A stretch of 64,000 nucleotides of DNA from Hydrogenophaga sp. PBL-H3 (GCF_010104355.1 NZ_CP044972.1:2790001-2854000); one strand, 5' to 3'. Shown: positions 1 to 11,247, counted from the first letter of the stretch. Translations and numbers: made by a program. Notes: generated from the letters alone by a model not told the origin.

Positions 1-408
1 GACCGGCGCGACGCGGCCGCGGCTGCGGCGCGCCAGTTGCCCTATTCGCTGAGCACCGCGCGCCGGGCCCGGCTTTTCGGGCGCTCAGACCCCAACGCCG
101 AGCTCATCCGGTATGCAGAGGCCTGGGCGCGCAAGATCCAGATGAACATGACCATCGACCTGGTCCGCGAAGCGGCGAAACAGCCCCACACCCAGCCCGT
201 GGTGACGGTGGCCATTCGCAGCGATGGCACGGTGGAGTCGGTGACCCTGGTTCGCTCCAGCGGCGTCGCGGCGATCGACGAGGCCATACCGCGCATCGTG
301 CACAGCCAGGCGAACTATCCGGCGTTTTCACCCGCCCTGGCCAGCGAGTACGACGTGGTCGAAATTCGCCGCACCTGGCATTTTGATGTGGCCGTGCGCC
401 TGTACTGA
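1..408 (+). CDS. TonB C-terminal domain protein (5' truncated by window edge)
   Basis: The reading frame is open from base 1, so the N-terminus lies outside the window; about 135 residues are visible. The last ~75 residues (from VVTVAIRSDGTVES to RTWHFDV) fit the TonB C-terminal fold: a strand, the DGTV turn, a V-RSSG segment and an amphipathic stretch ending in W-F. In this family the domain contacts outer-membrane receptors or anchors in the periplasm to pass on proton-motive force from ExbBD. An Ala/Arg-rich segment precedes the domain, as in TonB linkers. No exbB/exbD or receptor gene is visible nearby, so the partner is unknown. It could equally be a TonB-like protein with another role. 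Confidence 0.75.
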   Translation, partial: DRRDAAAAAARQLPYSLSTARRARLFGRSDPNAELIRYAEAWARKIQMNMTIDLVREAAKQPHTQPVVTVAIRSDGTVESVTLVRSSGVAAIDEAIPRIVHSQANYPAFSPALASEYDVVEIRRTWHFDVAVRLY

Positions 409-536
409 CCCCTCGTCCACAGACCCTGCGGTCATCGCCCGATTTTTAAGCACCCTGCGCCCAGCCAGCCGGGCTGCGGGCTGCGGCGGTTGTCCACCCC
501 GTTATCCACAGCGTAGGGCACAGTCTCTGTGCGCAA

Positions 537-1658
537 CTACGACAGCGACAGCATGTGCCCCACCCGAGCGTCTCCCCGCCCGCCCAGCACCAGCGCGTGG
601 GCGGCTTGCACGGCGGCCGCTCCGCTGTGGTGCTGCACCACCACCCAGGGCGCGGCGGGCTGACTCACCTGGGCCATGAAAGCGTGCCAGGCGCGGGCCA
701 TGCGCTCGTTGAACCCGGCAGCACCCCAGTCACCGTGGCGCTTCTTGGCTTGCGCCGGCGCGAAGAACAGCACCGGGCGCGGACCTGCGAGGTTGCGTCC
801 ACCAGCAAGCTGGTCCACATGGGTGCCGCCGATGGAGCAGCTGTAGGCCAGCGCGCTGAATCGGCTGTGGATGGCCTGGCGCAGCGCGCCGTTGCCGGCG
901 AAGTCCACGTACACGCAAGGTGTGTCCTGTGGCAACTGGTCGAGCTGGTCGTAGGTGAGCACGCGGCTGTACACGCCCAGGCTTTCGCAAAACGCCACAT
1001 TGCCCGCCGAGGTGAGGCCCACCACCTCCACTTCGGGCCGTTGTGCGAGCTGGGCGGCCGTGGCATACGCGGTCTTGCTGCTGGCCGACGACAGCAGCAT
1101 CACGCCGCGCTTGCCGCCCTGGTTCGCACCAAAAAAATCGTTGTCGGCCAGAAAATCGTCGATCAGCCACGCGGTGAGGAAGAGCGGGCGCAGCAAGGCC
1201 TGCAGCGGCTCGGTGGCTGGGTCGTGCAGCGGGTCCACCGCGCAGCGCAGGTAGTGGTTGTAGACCGGGTGCAGCGCGGCACGGTGCGGTGCGCCGTCAA
1301 AAAAGCCCTCGGGCGACACGCGCGCGGGCTTGAGCACGGTGTGTGAGGCCATGGGCCAGTAGCCGTACAGGCGCTCGCCCACGGCAACGCCGGCGCACTG
1401 CGTCTGCTCCACCACGCCGAAGCCCCACACCGGCACCACGCCCCACGCGGCCTGGTCTGCGGCCTGGGGCGAGACAGGAAAGAACTGCCAGTAGTTCATC
1501 GTGTCGCCGAAGGCGGCATAGGTGATGTTGTTGGAGGTGTAGGCAAAGTGCTCGATACGCACGCGGATTTCGCCTTCCGCCAAGGGTGCGTCGTGCAACT
1601 GCACGGTGCGGGTGGTGGCGAACTGGTCCTTTCGGACCTGGAACTGCAATGTGGTCAT
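537..1658 (-). CDS. DUF2855 family protein
   Basis: A 373-residue protein starting MTTLQFQVRK. It matches the DUF2855 family: an N-terminal part like the GroES-like half of medium-chain dehydrogenases, a conserved YTSNNITYAAFGD segment, then MLLSSASSKTAYATA, which resembles the nucleotide-binding half of quinone oxidoreductases. The biochemical role of the family is not established; an enoyl-reductase-like fold is the usual guess. The open frame continues upstream of this start, but similarity begins at this Met, so the longer frame is discounted. The gene is monocistronic, pointing away from the SRAP gene with about 210 bases between them. In the gap before its 3' end there is a short GCACAG/CTGTGC hairpin without a T tract. 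Confidence 0.85.
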   Translation of the reverse strand: MTTLQFQVRKDQFATTRTVQLHDAPLAEGEIRVRIEHFAYTSNNITYAAFGDTMNYWQFFPVSPQAADQAAWGVVPVWGFGVVEQTQCAGVAVGERLYGYWPMASHTVLKPARVSPEGFFDGAPHRAALHPVYNHYLRCAVDPLHDPATEPLQALLRPLFLTAWLIDDFLADNDFFGANQGGKRGVMLLSSASSKTAYATAAQLAQRPEVEVVGLTSAGNVAFCESLGVYSRVLTYDQLDQLPQDTPCVYVDFAGNGALRQAIHSRFSALAYSCSIGGTHVDQLAGGRNLAGPRPVLFFAPAQAKKRHGDWGAAGFNERMARAWHAFMAQVSQPAAPWVVVQHHSGAAAVQAAHALVLGGRGDARVGHMLSLS

Positions 1659-1868
1659 GGTGGGCCTGCGGGGTGGTGACGGGCATTGCCATGTTGCACC
1701 CGTCTGAGCGCTTGGGTTGTCACGCGCGTTGCGGGCCCGACCAAGGTTGCGGTGGGTGCCCTCCGCAGGTACCGGCTCAATCCATGTGAACCCGGGACAC
1801 GGTTTCAATGGAACGCGGGCAAGAGGATGATGCGGTGCAACAGCAATTTTCAGGGAGCCCGCCCCTCC

Positions 1869-2600
1869 ATGTGCAACCTCTACAACATGACCGACAAAGG
1901 TGCGGCCGAGCGATACCTCGGCAGTGTCGGCGCGAGCGTCGATGTCGAAGACTTCGTGCAGGCCACGGTGGGGCCGTTCCAGCACGGCTTGATGGTGCGC
2001 CCGGGCTTGCCGGGCGAAGCCGCGCAACTGGTTGGCCGCCTGGGCCAGTGGGGCATGATCCGCCCGGGCAGCGCCACGCGACGGCCTGCCTCGCGTGCCG
2101 TGCTCACCAACAACGCGCGCATCGAGGGCATCACCGAGCGCGTCACCTACCGCGGGTCGTGGCTGCAAGGCCAGCGCTGCCTGATCCTGGCGGACTGGTA
2201 CCAGGAGCCGAACTGGGAAACAGGCAAGAACGTGTGGTGGCGCCTGCGCCGCGCCGATCGCGCACCCTGGGCGTTGGCGGGCCTTTGGTCGCACTGGACC
2301 GATCCCCAGACCGGCGAACTGGTGCCCAACTTCACCATGATCACCTGCAACTGCGACGGCCATCCTCTGCTGGGTCGCCTGCACAAACCCGACCCGACGC
2401 TGCCACCCGACCAGCAGGACAAACGCGCCGTGGCCCACATCGAACCGCACGACTGGCACACCTGGCTGCATGGTGCGCAAGCCGATGCCCAGGCGCTGGT
2501 GCGCCCGCAGGCCTGCGAGGTGTTTGATCTGGCGGATGCGCACGCCACCGATGCGCTGCTGGCAGCGCGCGAGCGCGGCGGTCAGGGCAGCCTGCTTTAG
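1869..2600 (+). CDS. SRAP domain protein (SOS response-associated peptidase, YedK/HMCES family)
   Basis: A 243-residue protein. Family members covalently trap abasic sites in single-stranded DNA through the N-terminal cysteine exposed after Met removal. The start is fixed by this chemistry: MCNLYNMT puts Cys at position 2, so the upstream in-frame ATG at 1686 is rejected. Visible motifs are the N-rich TNNARIE segment, the RCLILADWYQEP block holding the usual catalytic region, and FTMITCNCDGHPLL. The family's active-site His usually sits in a (P)H-R-MP motif; here the equivalent region reads LLGRLHKPDP, a divergent form. The gene converges on the MFS gene, the two stop codons overlapping. No LexA box was recognised. 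Confidence 0.88.
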   Translation: MCNLYNMTDKGAAERYLGSVGASVDVEDFVQATVGPFQHGLMVRPGLPGEAAQLVGRLGQWGMIRPGSATRRPASRAVLTNNARIEGITERVTYRGSWLQGQRCLILADWYQEPNWETGKNVWWRLRRADRAPWALAGLWSHWTDPQTGELVPNFTMITCNCDGHPLLGRLHKPDPTLPPDQQDKRAVAHIEPHDWHTWLHGAQADAQALVRPQACEVFDLADAHATDALLAARERGGQGSLL

Positions 2601-3829
2601 GCGCGGGGGTCTTCGCGAACTGGTGCCGGCTTGCTCACGTGTCGGCGATTCAGCACCCCCTGCGCCACGAGCGCCACGCTGCCCAGGCCCAGCATCAGCC
2701 AGCCCAGGTTGACAGCGCCATGGTGCGGCACCAGGCCCACGGCGTAGCCACCCACCGCGCCCGTGAGCTGCTGCGCCAGGCCCGCCACCGCGGAGGCCGA
2801 GCCGGCCAGCGCCGGCACCAGCCCCACTGTGCCGGTGAGTGCCGGGGGCACCAGGAAGCCGTTGCCCAGGCCCATCAGCATGAGCGGCAGTGCAAAGGCC
2901 AGCGGGGTGTCCACGTTGGCCAGGGCCAGCACCAGCATGAGCGCGATGCCTCCCACCGAAAATACCTGGCCCAGCATCATCATGGCGCGGTCACCGGTGC
3001 GATGCACGAGGTGGGTGGTGAGGTAGTTGCCCACGATGTAGGACAGCGGCACGACCATGATGTAGTAGCCGATGCCCGCCGGCCCCACGCCATAGCTGCC
3101 CAGCACGATGGGCGCTCCCGCGAGGAACGCATAGAACGTGGCGGTGGTCATGGCGAGGATGAGCACGAACAACAGGAACGAGGGCTCACGCGCCAGCCGC
3201 GCATACGACGACAGCATGGCGCGCAGCCAGTGCGGCTGCACCGTGGTGCTCGGCTCATGGTCGGGCAAGCCCTTCCATGCGGCCACAAACAACACGACCG
3301 CGAGCACCGCGATGAGCACGAAATTGGCTTGCCAGCCCAGGCGCACATGGATCTGCCCGCCCAGGATGGTGGCGGTGGGCGGGACCAAACCCATGGACAT
3401 GCCCACGTAGGCCATCACACGCGTGCGCTCGGGCCCGGAGAAGAGGTCTTGCACCATCGCTCGGCCCACCACCATGCCGGCGGCGCAGCCTGCGCCCTGC
3501 AATGCGCGCGCCGCCGTGAGCCACGCCAGGCTCGGCGACAAGGCCGCAAGCACCGAGCCCAGGCCGGCGAGCGTCAGGCCGAACATCAGGACCTTCTTGC
3601 GCCCCAGCCGGTCCGACCACGGGCCGTAGAGCAGCTGCAGCCCGCCGTAAGCCACCACGTAGCCGCTGAAGGTGAGCTGCACGCTGGCCTGATCCGATCC
3701 GAAGATGGCGCCCCACTCCTGCATGGACGGCAGGCAGATGGTCATGGCGAGCAGGCCGAAGGCCAGCTGCGCGATCAGGTTGGCGATCAGCGGGCCGTGG
3801 GAGGGGGTGGAGGTTGGAGCAACTGCCAT
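2597..3829 (-). CDS. MFS drug efflux transporter, Bcr/CflA-like
   Basis: A 410-residue membrane protein with about 12 hydrophobic segments. After TM2 it carries the MFS signature [16 protein letters not shown] (the loop 2-3 G-x3-D-R-x-G-R-R/K motif, around residue 68-84), followed by [19 protein letters not shown] (TM4-5 antiporter-like region). This places it in the drug:proton antiporter DHA1 group, closest to Bcr/CflA. The substrate cannot be read from sequence. It is transcribed away from the following ABC exporter and ends against the SRAP gene. No local regulator gene is evident. Confidence 0.85.
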   Translation of the reverse strand: MAVAPTSTPSHGPLIANLIAQLAFGLLAMTICLPSMQEWGAIFGSDQASVQLTFSGYVVAYGGLQLLYGPWSDRLGRKKVLMFGLTLAGLGSVLAALSPSLAWLTAARALQGAGCAAGMVVGRAMVQDLFSGPERTRVMAYVGMSMGLVPPTATILGGQIHVRLGWQANFVLIAVLAVVLFVAAWKGLPDHEPSTTVQPHWLRAMLSSYARLAREPSFLLFVLILAMTTATFYAFLAGAPIVLGSYGVGPAGIGYYIMVVPLSYIVGNYLTTHLVHRTGDRAMMMLGQVFSVGGIALMLVLALANVDTPLAFALPLMLMGLGNGFLVPPALTGTVGLVPALAGSASAVAGLAQQLTGAVGGYAVGLVPHHGAVNLGWLMLGLGSVALVAQGVLNRRHVSKPAPVREDPRA

Positions 3830-3938
3830 GGGGGAGGCGGCAGTCTACGGCAATGCCCGGGAGTTGACCGGCGTCAAGGTCAAGCGGCGGTTCGGGTGGT
3901 CGAATCGAACCTGGACATCTTTTGCCCGACAACCCCCG

Positions 3939-4676
<738 letters not shown>

Positions 4677-4683
4677 GCCCGCC

Positions 4684-7053
4684 ATGAAAGCCCTGGACAC
4701 CAAGCTCTGGCGCGATCTCAAGCGTCTGCGCGCACAAGTGGCCACCATCTCGTTGGTGGTGGCCATCGGCGTGGCCGGCTTCGTGGGCATGTTTTCGGTG
4801 CATGAATCGCTCCAGGGTTCGCGCGACAGCTTCTACCGCGACAACCACCTCGCCGACCTGTTCGCCAGCGTCAAGCGCGCGCCGGTCCACCTGGGCACGC
4901 GCCTGGCCGCCATTCCCGGCGTGGCCGAGGTGCAGCTGGATGTGGTGATGGACGCGCAAATCGCGCTGCCCGACGCCGACGCGCCGGTGACCGGCCGCTT
5001 CATCGGCCTGGACCTGGCCCGGGTGCACGCGCAGCGCCAGCGGCTCAATGCGCTCACGCTGCGCAGCGGCCGCTGGCCCGAGCGTGGCCGCGCTCTCGAA
5101 GCGGTGGTGAGCGATCGGTTTGCCGTGGCGCGCGGCCTGCAGCCCGGCGACCGGGTCAACGCCATCCTGAATGGCAGGCTGGAGCAGGTGCATCTGGTGG
5201 GCACGGCCATTTCGCCCGAATACGTTTTTGCATCGCGCGGGGGCGCGCCCGACGACAAGACCTTCGGCATCTGGTGGATCGACAGCGAGCGCATGGCGCA
5301 CGCCTTCGACCTGCAAGGCGCGTTCAACCAGGTCTCGCTGCGGCTGGACGCGGGCGCCTCGGCGCCAGCCGTGACCGAGCAGACCGACCGCCTGCTTGAC
5401 GCCTACGGCAGCCTGGGCGCGGTGGGCCACGACAAACAGCTGTCGGCCAAGATCGTGGCCGACGAGCTTTCACAGCTCAAGGTGATGGGCACGGTGTTGC
5501 CCTCGATCTTCCTGGCGGTGGCCATGTTCATCCTCAACGTGGTGATCAGCCGCCAGGTGGCCACGCAGCGCAGCCAGATCGCGGCACTCAAGGCGCTGGG
5601 CTACAGCGACGGGGCCATCGCGTGGCACTACATCAAGCTCTCCATGGTGATCGCCGGCCTGGGCGTGGTGGCCGGCCTGGTCCTGAGCGTGGTCATCGGC
5701 CAGCTGATGCTGGGCCTGTACGACGAGGTGTTCCGCTTCAACCGGCTGGCCTACGTCACCACGCCGTGGCTGGTGGTGGCCTCCACGGCGCTGGCGTTTG
5801 CCGCCGCCGCAGTCGGCACCTGGACGGCCATCCGCGCCGTGGTGCGCCTGCGGCCCGCGCAGGCCATGCAGCCCCCTGCCCCACCCAGTTACCGGCAGAC
5901 GCTGATCGAACGGCTGGGCCTGGGCAGGCGCGTGAGCACCGGCGCGCTCATGGTGATCCGCAACTTCGAGCGCCGACCGCTGCGCGCCGCCTTCACCGTC
6001 ACCGGCATCGCGATGTCGGTGGCGCTGCAGATCTCGGGGGCGTTCTGGCTGGACGCCATCGCACACATCGTCGACGTGCAGTTCCGCCAGGTGCAGCAGG
6101 GCGACGTGCTGGTAAGTTTTCACCGCCCGGTGCCGCTGTCGGTGGTGCAGAACCTTCGGCGCCTGCCCGGCGTGATGAGCGCCGAACCCTACCGCAGCGA
6201 GCCGGTGCGCGTGCGCCGTCTGGGCCGCAGCGAAGACGCTGCGCTCACCGGTCTGATCGAGGGCGCACAGCTCCTGCGCGCGGTGGACGACACCCGTGGC
6301 CATGTGGCACTGCCGGCCAGCGGGGTGGTGATGTCGGCGCTGCTGGCCAAGGCCGTGGGCGCGCGCGTGGGCGACCGGGTCGAGATCGAGTTCCGTCTGT
6401 GGCACCAGCGGCGCACAACCGCACAGGTGGTCGACATCGTGCACACCATGATGGGCAAGCAGGCCTTCATGAACCTGGATGCCATGAACGGATTGGCGCG
6501 CGACGGTGCCGGCGTGGCCGAGGCCGCTCTGCGGGTGGACCCGCTGGCCATGGGTGATTTCTGGGCAGCGGTCAAGCGCGCGCCGGTCATCACCGCGGTG
6601 TTCGACAAGGCCGGCTCCATGGCCAGCTTCAACGAGACCACCTCGCGCAACATGGGCGTGTTCAGCACCATCCTCACCCTGTTCGCCGTGGCCATGGCGG
6701 TGGGCATCGTCTACAACGCCGCGCGCATCGCGCTCTCGGAGCGGGCCTGGGAACTCGCCAGCCTGCGCGTGCTGGGCATGACGCGCGCCGAGGTCTCGGT
6801 GCTGCTGCTTGGCGAACTGGGGGCCGAGCTGCTGCTGGCCCTGCCCATCGGTGCGGTGGCGGGCTGGCTGCTGGCCTCCCTGCTGATGCGCCTCATGTCC
6901 TCGGACAACATCGATTTCCCGGTGGTGATCGAACCCGCCACCTACGCCTGGGCCGCCCTGATCGTGCTGGCCGCCGGGGTGGTGAGCGCCCTGCTGGTGC
7001 GCCGCCACATCGACCGGCTCGACCTGGTCGCCGTTTTGAAAGTCCGCGAATGA
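4684..7053 (+). CDS. ABC transporter permease with two FtsX domains
   Basis: A 789-residue inner-membrane protein. An N-terminal TM ([17 protein letters not shown]) is followed by a large periplasmic MacB-PCD-like region, a first FtsX block with three TMs (from about residue 260), a fourth TM region and short loop, a second periplasmic stretch, and a C-terminal FtsX block (from about residue 660, [20 protein letters not shown]). This duplicated FtsX layout is that of large MacB-like or lipoprotein/peptide exporters (e.g. DevC-related) encoded as one polypeptide. It works with the ATPase just upstream and the adaptor whose ATG overlaps its stop (ATGA). Substrate unknown; no TolC-like outer-membrane gene is in the window. 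Confidence 0.9.
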   Translation: MKALDTKLWRDLKRLRAQVATISLVVAIGVAGFVGMFSVHESLQGSRDSFYRDNHLADLFASVKRAPVHLGTRLAAIPGVAEVQLDVVMDAQIALPDADAPVTGRFIGLDLARVHAQRQRLNALTLRSGRWPERGRALEAVVSDRFAVARGLQPGDRVNAILNGRLEQVHLVGTAISPEYVFASRGGAPDDKTFGIWWIDSERMAHAFDLQGAFNQVSLRLDAGASAPAVTEQTDRLLDAYGSLGAVGHDKQLSAKIVADELSQLKVMGTVLPSIFLAVAMFILNVVISRQVATQRSQIAALKALGYSDGAIAWHYIKLSMVIAGLGVVAGLVLSVVIGQLMLGLYDEVFRFNRLAYVTTPWLVVASTALAFAAAAVGTWTAIRAVVRLRPAQAMQPPAPPSYRQTLIERLGLGRRVSTGALMVIRNFERRPLRAAFTVTGIAMSVALQISGAFWLDAIAHIVDVQFRQVQQGDVLVSFHRPVPLSVVQNLRRLPGVMSAEPYRSEPVRVRRLGRSEDAALTGLIEGAQLLRAVDDTRGHVALPASGVVMSALLAKAVGARVGDRVEIEFRLWHQRRTTAQVVDIVHTMMGKQAFMNLDAMNGLARDGAGVAEAALRVDPLAMGDFWAAVKRAPVITAVFDKAGSMASFNETTSRNMGVFSTILTLFAVAMAVGIVYNAARIALSERAWELASLRVLGMTRAEVSVLLLGELGAELLLALPIGAVAGWLLASLLMRLMSSDNIDFPVVIEPATYAWAALIVLAAGVVSALLVRRHIDRLDLVAVLKVRE

Positions 7054-8264
7054 ACCACACGAACCCCAACCACCGCTGGCGCCGCTGGGCGCCTTGGGCG
7101 CTGGCTGCCCTGGTGGCCGCCGCCCTCGCCTTCTGGGCCTTCCAGCCGCGCCCCCTGCTGGTGGAGGTGGCGCCAGTCACCACCGGCGTTTTCGAGCAGG
7201 TAATCGAAGAAGATGGCCAGCTGCGCCTGAAGCACCGCTACCTGATCTCGGCGCCCACCCAGGCCGAACTGGCGCGGCCCACACTCAAGGTGGGCGACGC
7301 GGTGCGCGCTGGCGACGTGGTGGCCACGCTGGCCCCGGTGGCGCCGCAGATGATCGATGCCCGCACGCGGCTGGTGCTGCAGCAGCGCGTGGGCAGTGCC
7401 GACGCAGCGCGCCGCGCGGCCAGCGCGCAGCTGCAGCGCCTGGACACCGCGCTGGCCCAGGCCAGCCTGGAGGTCGAGCGCGCACAGAAGCTGGCGCGCG
7501 AGAACTTCATCGCACCGTCGGTGCGCGATGCGGCCGTGCTGGCGAAGCGCTCGGCGCAGCAGGCGCTGGACGCTGGCCGTGCCGAGCAGCGCGCGTCTGA
7601 GTTCGCGCTGGCCGAAGCCCAGGCCGCACTCGCGCGCTCCGAACCGGGTGCGGGGGCTCGCGTGGAAGGCTTGTGGACCCTGAAGAGCCCGGTGGACGGC
7701 CAGGTCATCAAGCTGCACCTGGACAGCGCCGCCCCCGTGACAGCTGGCCAGCACCTGCTGGAGATTGGCGACACCACGGCGATGGAGGCCGTGGTCGACG
7801 TGCTCTCCAGCGAGGTGCAGCTGATCGCACCCGGTGCGCCCGCGAGCCTCACGCTCACCGCCGGTGCACCAGCCCTGTCGGGCCATGTGGTGCGCATCGA
7901 GCCGGTGGCTTTCACCAAGGTCTCGGCCCTGGGTATCGAGGAACAGCGGGTGAACGTGATCGTGGACCTGGACACCACCGCACCCCGGACGCAGCGCTTG
8001 GGCGACGGTTTCAGGGTCGACGCGCGCATCACCGTATCGACGCAGGCGGGCGCCCTGCTCGTGCCAAGCGCCGCGCTGGTGCGCGAGGGCACAGCGTGGC
8101 GGGTGTTCGTGGTCGAAGGCCAACGCGCCGTGGCCCGAACCATCACGCTGCGCGAGCGCAACGCCGACGTGGCCTGGGTGGGTGAAGGGGTGCGCGAAGG
8201 TGAGCGCGTCCTGCTCTACCCCGGCAGCACCATCACCGACGGGCAGGCCGTGAAGGTCAGGTGA
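7050..8264 (+). CDS. HlyD/RND-type periplasmic adaptor subunit
   Basis: A 404-residue membrane-fusion protein. It has one N-terminal TM ([16 protein letters not shown]), a split biotinyl-lipoyl domain (one half near residues 40-110, the other at [20 protein letters not shown]), an Ala/Arg-rich alpha-hairpin between them (about residues 110-190), then beta-barrel and membrane-proximal domains. Such adaptors link an inner-membrane pump to an outer-membrane channel. It completes the ABC exporter operon that starts at 3939; its ATG overlaps the permease stop by four bases, implying translational coupling. Its last 8 bases overlap the 3' end of the convergent galactarate dehydratase gene. Confidence 0.92.
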   Translation: MNHTNPNHRWRRWAPWALAALVAAALAFWAFQPRPLLVEVAPVTTGVFEQVIEEDGQLRLKHRYLISAPTQAELARPTLKVGDAVRAGDVVATLAPVAPQMIDARTRLVLQQRVGSADAARRAASAQLQRLDTALAQASLEVERAQKLARENFIAPSVRDAAVLAKRSAQQALDAGRAEQRASEFALAEAQAALARSEPGAGARVEGLWTLKSPVDGQVIKLHLDSAAPVTAGQHLLEIGDTTAMEAVVDVLSSEVQLIAPGAPASLTLTAGAPALSGHVVRIEPVAFTKVSALGIEEQRVNVIVDLDTTAPRTQRLGDGFRVDARITVSTQAGALLVPSAALVREGTAWRVFVVEGQRAVARTITLRERNADVAWVGEGVREGERVLLYPGSTITDGQAVKVR

Positions 8265-9879
8265 CCGGCGCGGGGTTGAACAGCACCAGGGCGTTGTGCA
8301 GCTTCCAGTGTTCGGCCCAGGTTTTCTTGCGGCCGCTGGCCACGTCGAGCATGAGGCGGAACATTTCCCAGCCCACGTCCTCGATGCTGGCCGAACCGTC
8401 GGCGATCGTGCCGGCGTTGATGTCCATGAGATCGTGCCAGCGCCGCGCCAGGTCGCTGCGCGTGGCGACCTTGATCACCGGCACGGCGGCCAGGCCATAC
8501 GGCGTGCCGCGCCCGGTGGTGAACACGTGCAGGTTCATGCCGGCGGCGAGCTGCAGCGTGCCGCAGATGAAGTCGCTCGCGGGCGTGGCGGCGTAGGTCA
8601 GGCCCTTGTGCTTGAGTTTTTCGCCGGGTGCCAGCACGTTGGAAATCGGCGCGCTGCCCGACTTCACGATCGAGCCCATGGCTTTCTCCACGATGTTCGA
8701 GAGGCCGCCTTTTTTGTTGCCCGGCGTGGTGTTGGCGCTGCGGTCCACGCTGCCGCGCTGCAAATACGCGTCGTACCAGGCCATCTCGCGCACCATGGCC
8801 TGCGCCACCTCGGGCGTGGTGGCGCGCGCGGTGAGCTGGGCGATGCCGTCGCGCACCTCGGTGGTTTCGGAAAACATCACGCTGGCACCCGCGCGCACCA
8901 GCAGGTCGGTGCAGAAGCCGACCGCCGGGTTGGCCGTGACGCCACTGAAGGCATCGCTGCCGCCGCACTGCACGCCCACCACCAGCTCGCTGGCCGGCAC
9001 GGTTTCGCGGCGGCGCGCGTTCAGGCGCTCCAGGTGTTCTTCGGCCTGGCGCACGATGGAGTCGACCATGCTCATGAAGCCGACGTGCGCGTCGTCTTGA
9101 AGACAAACCACGTCGAGCCGGGTCTCGGCGCTGGTGCCCACGTCGGCCACGTTGCGTTCGTCCACGAGCGGGATGGACCCTGGCGGCAGCAGGCGCTCAG
9201 GCTGCAGCTTCTCGCAGCCCAGGCTCACCACCATCACCTCACCGCCAAAATTGGGGTTCAGGCTGATGTGGCGCAGTGTGCGGATCGGGATCACCGCGTC
9301 GGGCGCGTCGATGGCCACGCCACAGCCGTAGCCGTGCTCCAGCGCCACCACGTCGTCCACGTTGGGAAAACGCGGCAGCAGCTCGGCCTTGATGCGCTGC
9401 ACCGCAAAACTGGTGACGCCGGCCACGCACTGCACGGTTTGTGTGATGGCCAGGATGTTGCGCGTGCCGACCGAGCCGTCGGCGTTGCGGTAGCCCTCGA
9501 AGGTGTAGCCCTCCAGGGCGGACAGCGGTTCGGGCTTGACGGTGGCCATGGGCAGGTTGTCCAGGCCGCGCGCATCGGGCATCTGCAGCAGCCGCTCGTG
9601 CACCCAGCTGCCGGCGGCGATGTCGGCCAGCGCGTGGCCAATGGGCACGCCGTAGCGCAGCACCACCGCGCCCTGGGGCAGATCGACCAGCGCCACCTTG
9701 TGGCCTTGCGGCACCTTGTCGCGCAGCACCAGGCCGCCGGGCAGTTCGGTGCCTGCGGGCAGGCCGCCGTCGTTGGCGACGATGGCCACGTTGTCGCTGG
9801 CGTGCATGCGGATGGTCAGCGGCGCGGCCGAGCGGGTTGCCGGGGGTGTGGCAAGAGGTGTCTGGAGGGCTTGTGACAT
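8257..9879 (-). CDS. garD: galactarate dehydratase, UxaA family
   Basis: A 540-residue protein of the altronate/galactarate dehydratase family: an N-terminal SAF domain (about residues 20-110) and a long catalytic region with [40 protein letters not shown] and a C-terminal TGRGTPYG segment. GarD dehydrates D-galactarate to 5-keto-4-deoxy-D-glucarate. The assignment to galactarate rather than altronate rests on context: the LacI gene is divergent, and gudD, an HpcH/HpaI aldolase and garR follow, forming the complete route to glycerate. A good Shine-Dalgarno (TTAGGAGACAG on the minus strand) fixes the start. A palindromic operator lies 70-83 bases upstream, so the LacI protein probably controls it. 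Confidence 0.88.
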   Translation of the reverse strand: MSQALQTPLATPPATRSAAPLTIRMHASDNVAIVANDGGLPAGTELPGGLVLRDKVPQGHKVALVDLPQGAVVLRYGVPIGHALADIAAGSWVHERLLQMPDARGLDNLPMATVKPEPLSALEGYTFEGYRNADGSVGTRNILAITQTVQCVAGVTSFAVQRIKAELLPRFPNVDDVVALEHGYGCGVAIDAPDAVIPIRTLRHISLNPNFGGEVMVVSLGCEKLQPERLLPPGSIPLVDERNVADVGTSAETRLDVVCLQDDAHVGFMSMVDSIVRQAEEHLERLNARRRETVPASELVVGVQCGGSDAFSGVTANPAVGFCTDLLVRAGASVMFSETTEVRDGIAQLTARATTPEVAQAMVREMAWYDAYLQRGSVDRSANTTPGNKKGGLSNIVEKAMGSIVKSGSAPISNVLAPGEKLKHKGLTYAATPASDFICGTLQLAAGMNLHVFTTGRGTPYGLAAVPVIKVATRSDLARRWHDLMDINAGTIADGSASIEDVGWEMFRLMLDVASGRKKTWAEHWKLHNALVLFNPAPVT

Positions 9880-9948
9880 CCCTGTCTCCTAAGATTGCGG
9901 GGTTCAGCGTGCGTCGGTGGCCGTTTCGGCATACCATCGCCATTCATT

Positions 9949-9962
9949 TGGTACCGGTACCA
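9949..9962. promoter_or_regulatory. LacI-type operator O1 (TGGTACCGGTACCA)
   Basis: A perfect 14-base palindrome with a central CG, as LacI/GalR-family proteins prefer. It lies between the divergent garD and LacI genes. The same word occurs twice more at 11156 and 11187, upstream of the Bug receptor. On the garD strand it fills the spacer behind a TTGAAA hexamer, so binding there would block garD transcription; it is also 25 bases upstream of the regulator's own start, suggesting autoregulation. Confidence 0.85.
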
Positions 9963-9986
9963 TTTCAAGCCTCGATTAAGCCTCAA

Positions 9987-11015
9987 ATGAAAGAAACCGA
10001 CAACTCCCGGCGCGCGCGCCGTGGCAGCGGCGCCATCACCCTGCGCGACGTGGCCAAGCTCGCGGGGGTGGCGCCCATCACCGCCTCACGCGTGCTCAAC
10101 ACGCCCGAGCAGGTCTCGGTGGAGGTGCGGCAGAAGGTGCTGGACGCCGTGCAGCGCACAGGCTACGTGCCCAACCGCATGGCCGGCGGCCTGGCCTCCT
10201 CGCGCAGCCGGCTGATCGCGGCGGTGGTGCCCAGCACGGTGATGTCGGTGTTCATGCCCACCATCGAGGCGCTCAACGACACGCTGTTCGACGCCGGCTA
10301 CCAGCTCATGCTGGGGCAGTCGAGCTACTCGGCGGCGCGCGAGGAGTCGCTGCTGGAGGCCATCATCGGCCGGCGACCCGACGGCATCTTCCTCACCGGC
10401 ATCCTGGGCCCGGGCCTGGGCCGCACACGCCTGATGGCATCGGGTATTCCGGTGGTGGAAACCTGGGACCTCACGCCCACCCCGATCGACATGCTGGTGG
10501 GTTTCTCGCACGCCGACATCGGCCGCGAGGTGGCGCGTTTCCTCATGGCCAAGGGCCGGCGCAAGCTGGCCTTGATCCGCGCCGAGGACGAGCGTGCCGA
10601 CCGGCGCGCCAGCGCCTTCACCGACGCGGTCGTGCGCGCTGGTTTCGGGCCGGTTTCGGTGGTGAATGTGGGCGCCTCGCGCTCCCTGCAGAGCGGGCGA
10701 GACGCCTTGGGCCAATTGCTGGCGCAGGCGCCCGATGTGGACGCGGTGTTCTGCAGTTCGGACCTGCTGGCCCTGGGTGTGTTGACCGAAGCGCGCGTGC
10801 GTGGCATTGCGATTCCCGAGCAGATGGCCATCATGGGTTTTGGCGATGTGCCGTTTGCCGCCGACATGGCGCCCGCGCTGAGCACGGTGCACATCAACGG
10901 TGTGGAGATCGGCCGCCTGGCAGCTCAAAGCCTGATCGATCGGGCCGAGGGGCGCGAGGTGGCGCAGCGGGTGGTGGACGTGGGGTTTTCGATCGTTGAG
11001 CGGGAGACTTCCTGA
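9987..11015 (+). CDS. LacI-family repressor of the glucarate/galactarate locus
   Basis: A 342-residue regulator. The N-terminal helix-turn-helix reads TLRDVAKLAGVAPITASRVLN (about residues 14-35), followed by the hinge helix RMAGGLASSRS and a periplasmic-binding-like effector domain (LIAAVVPSTVMSVFMPTIEAL onward, ending in GFGDVPFAADMAPALSTV). The start at MKETDNSRR is chosen because it sits just ahead of the HTH; the frame is open further upstream across the operator. By context the effector is a sugar diacid or its keto-deoxy product. This is inferred from the operators at 9949, 11156 and 11186 and the flanking catabolic genes. The HTH is of the GntR/IdnR-like LacI subgroup (VAPITASRVLN). 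Confidence 0.9.
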   Translation: MKETDNSRRARRGSGAITLRDVAKLAGVAPITASRVLNTPEQVSVEVRQKVLDAVQRTGYVPNRMAGGLASSRSRLIAAVVPSTVMSVFMPTIEALNDTLFDAGYQLMLGQSSYSAAREESLLEAIIGRRPDGIFLTGILGPGLGRTRLMASGIPVVETWDLTPTPIDMLVGFSHADIGREVARFLMAKGRRKLALIRAEDERADRRASAFTDAVVRAGFGPVSVVNVGASRSLQSGRDALGQLLAQAPDVDAVFCSSDLLALGVLTEARVRGIAIPEQMAIMGFGDVPFAADMAPALSTVHINGVEIGRLAAQSLIDRAEGREVAQRVVDVGFSIVERETS

Positions 11016-11141
11016 GGGTTTTCTCCGGGCTGGTCCGGTCATCGACGACCACGTTGGCACCCGTCACGATAGCGGGCCCACATCACTTCTCGCTCACGAG
11101 CCCGCCAAGGTGCAGGCATCAAACCACCCGACAAACAACCG

Positions 11142-11170
11142 TTGACGCCACCAATTGGTACCGGTACCAT
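11142..11170 (+). promoter_or_regulatory. candidate sigma70 promoter of the Bug receptor/gudD operon
   Basis: TTGACG at 11142-11147 and TACCAT at 11165-11170 are separated by 17 bases. The -10 hexamer is part of operator O2, and operator O3 would fall at about +9 to +24. That arrangement is a textbook repressor-controlled promoter. The -10 matches consensus at only part of its positions, so the hexamer assignment is inferred. Confidence 0.55.
11156..11169. promoter_or_regulatory. LacI-type operator O2 (TGGTACCGGTACCA)
   Basis: Second copy of the 14-base palindrome, overlapping the proposed -10 element. Its start is 31 bases before that of O3, close to three helical turns, so two dimers would sit on the same DNA face. 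Confidence 0.85.
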
Positions 11171-11185
11171 TCGCTCCGGAAAACA

Positions 11186-11201
11186 TTGGTACCGGTACCA
11201 A
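11186..11201. promoter_or_regulatory. LacI-type operator O3 (TTGGTACCGGTACCAA)
   Basis: Third and longest copy: a perfect 16-base palindrome 46 bases upstream of the Bug receptor start. It is downstream of the proposed transcription start, where bound repressor would act as a roadblock. Confidence 0.85.
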
Positions 11202-11247
11202 CCCACGGCAAGTACGCCACCCGATCCCACCCAGAAGGAGACATGCA

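Noticed and set aside
502..510. Perfect DnaA-box word TTATCCACA in the gap between the TonB-like and DUF2855 genes.
   Set aside because: A single box with no cluster, AT-rich unwinding region or replication gene nearby; one chance match in a window of this size is expected.
517..531. GCACAG-TCT-CTGTGC hairpin just beyond the DUF2855 stop.
   Set aside because: Short stem and no T tract; not a convincing terminator.
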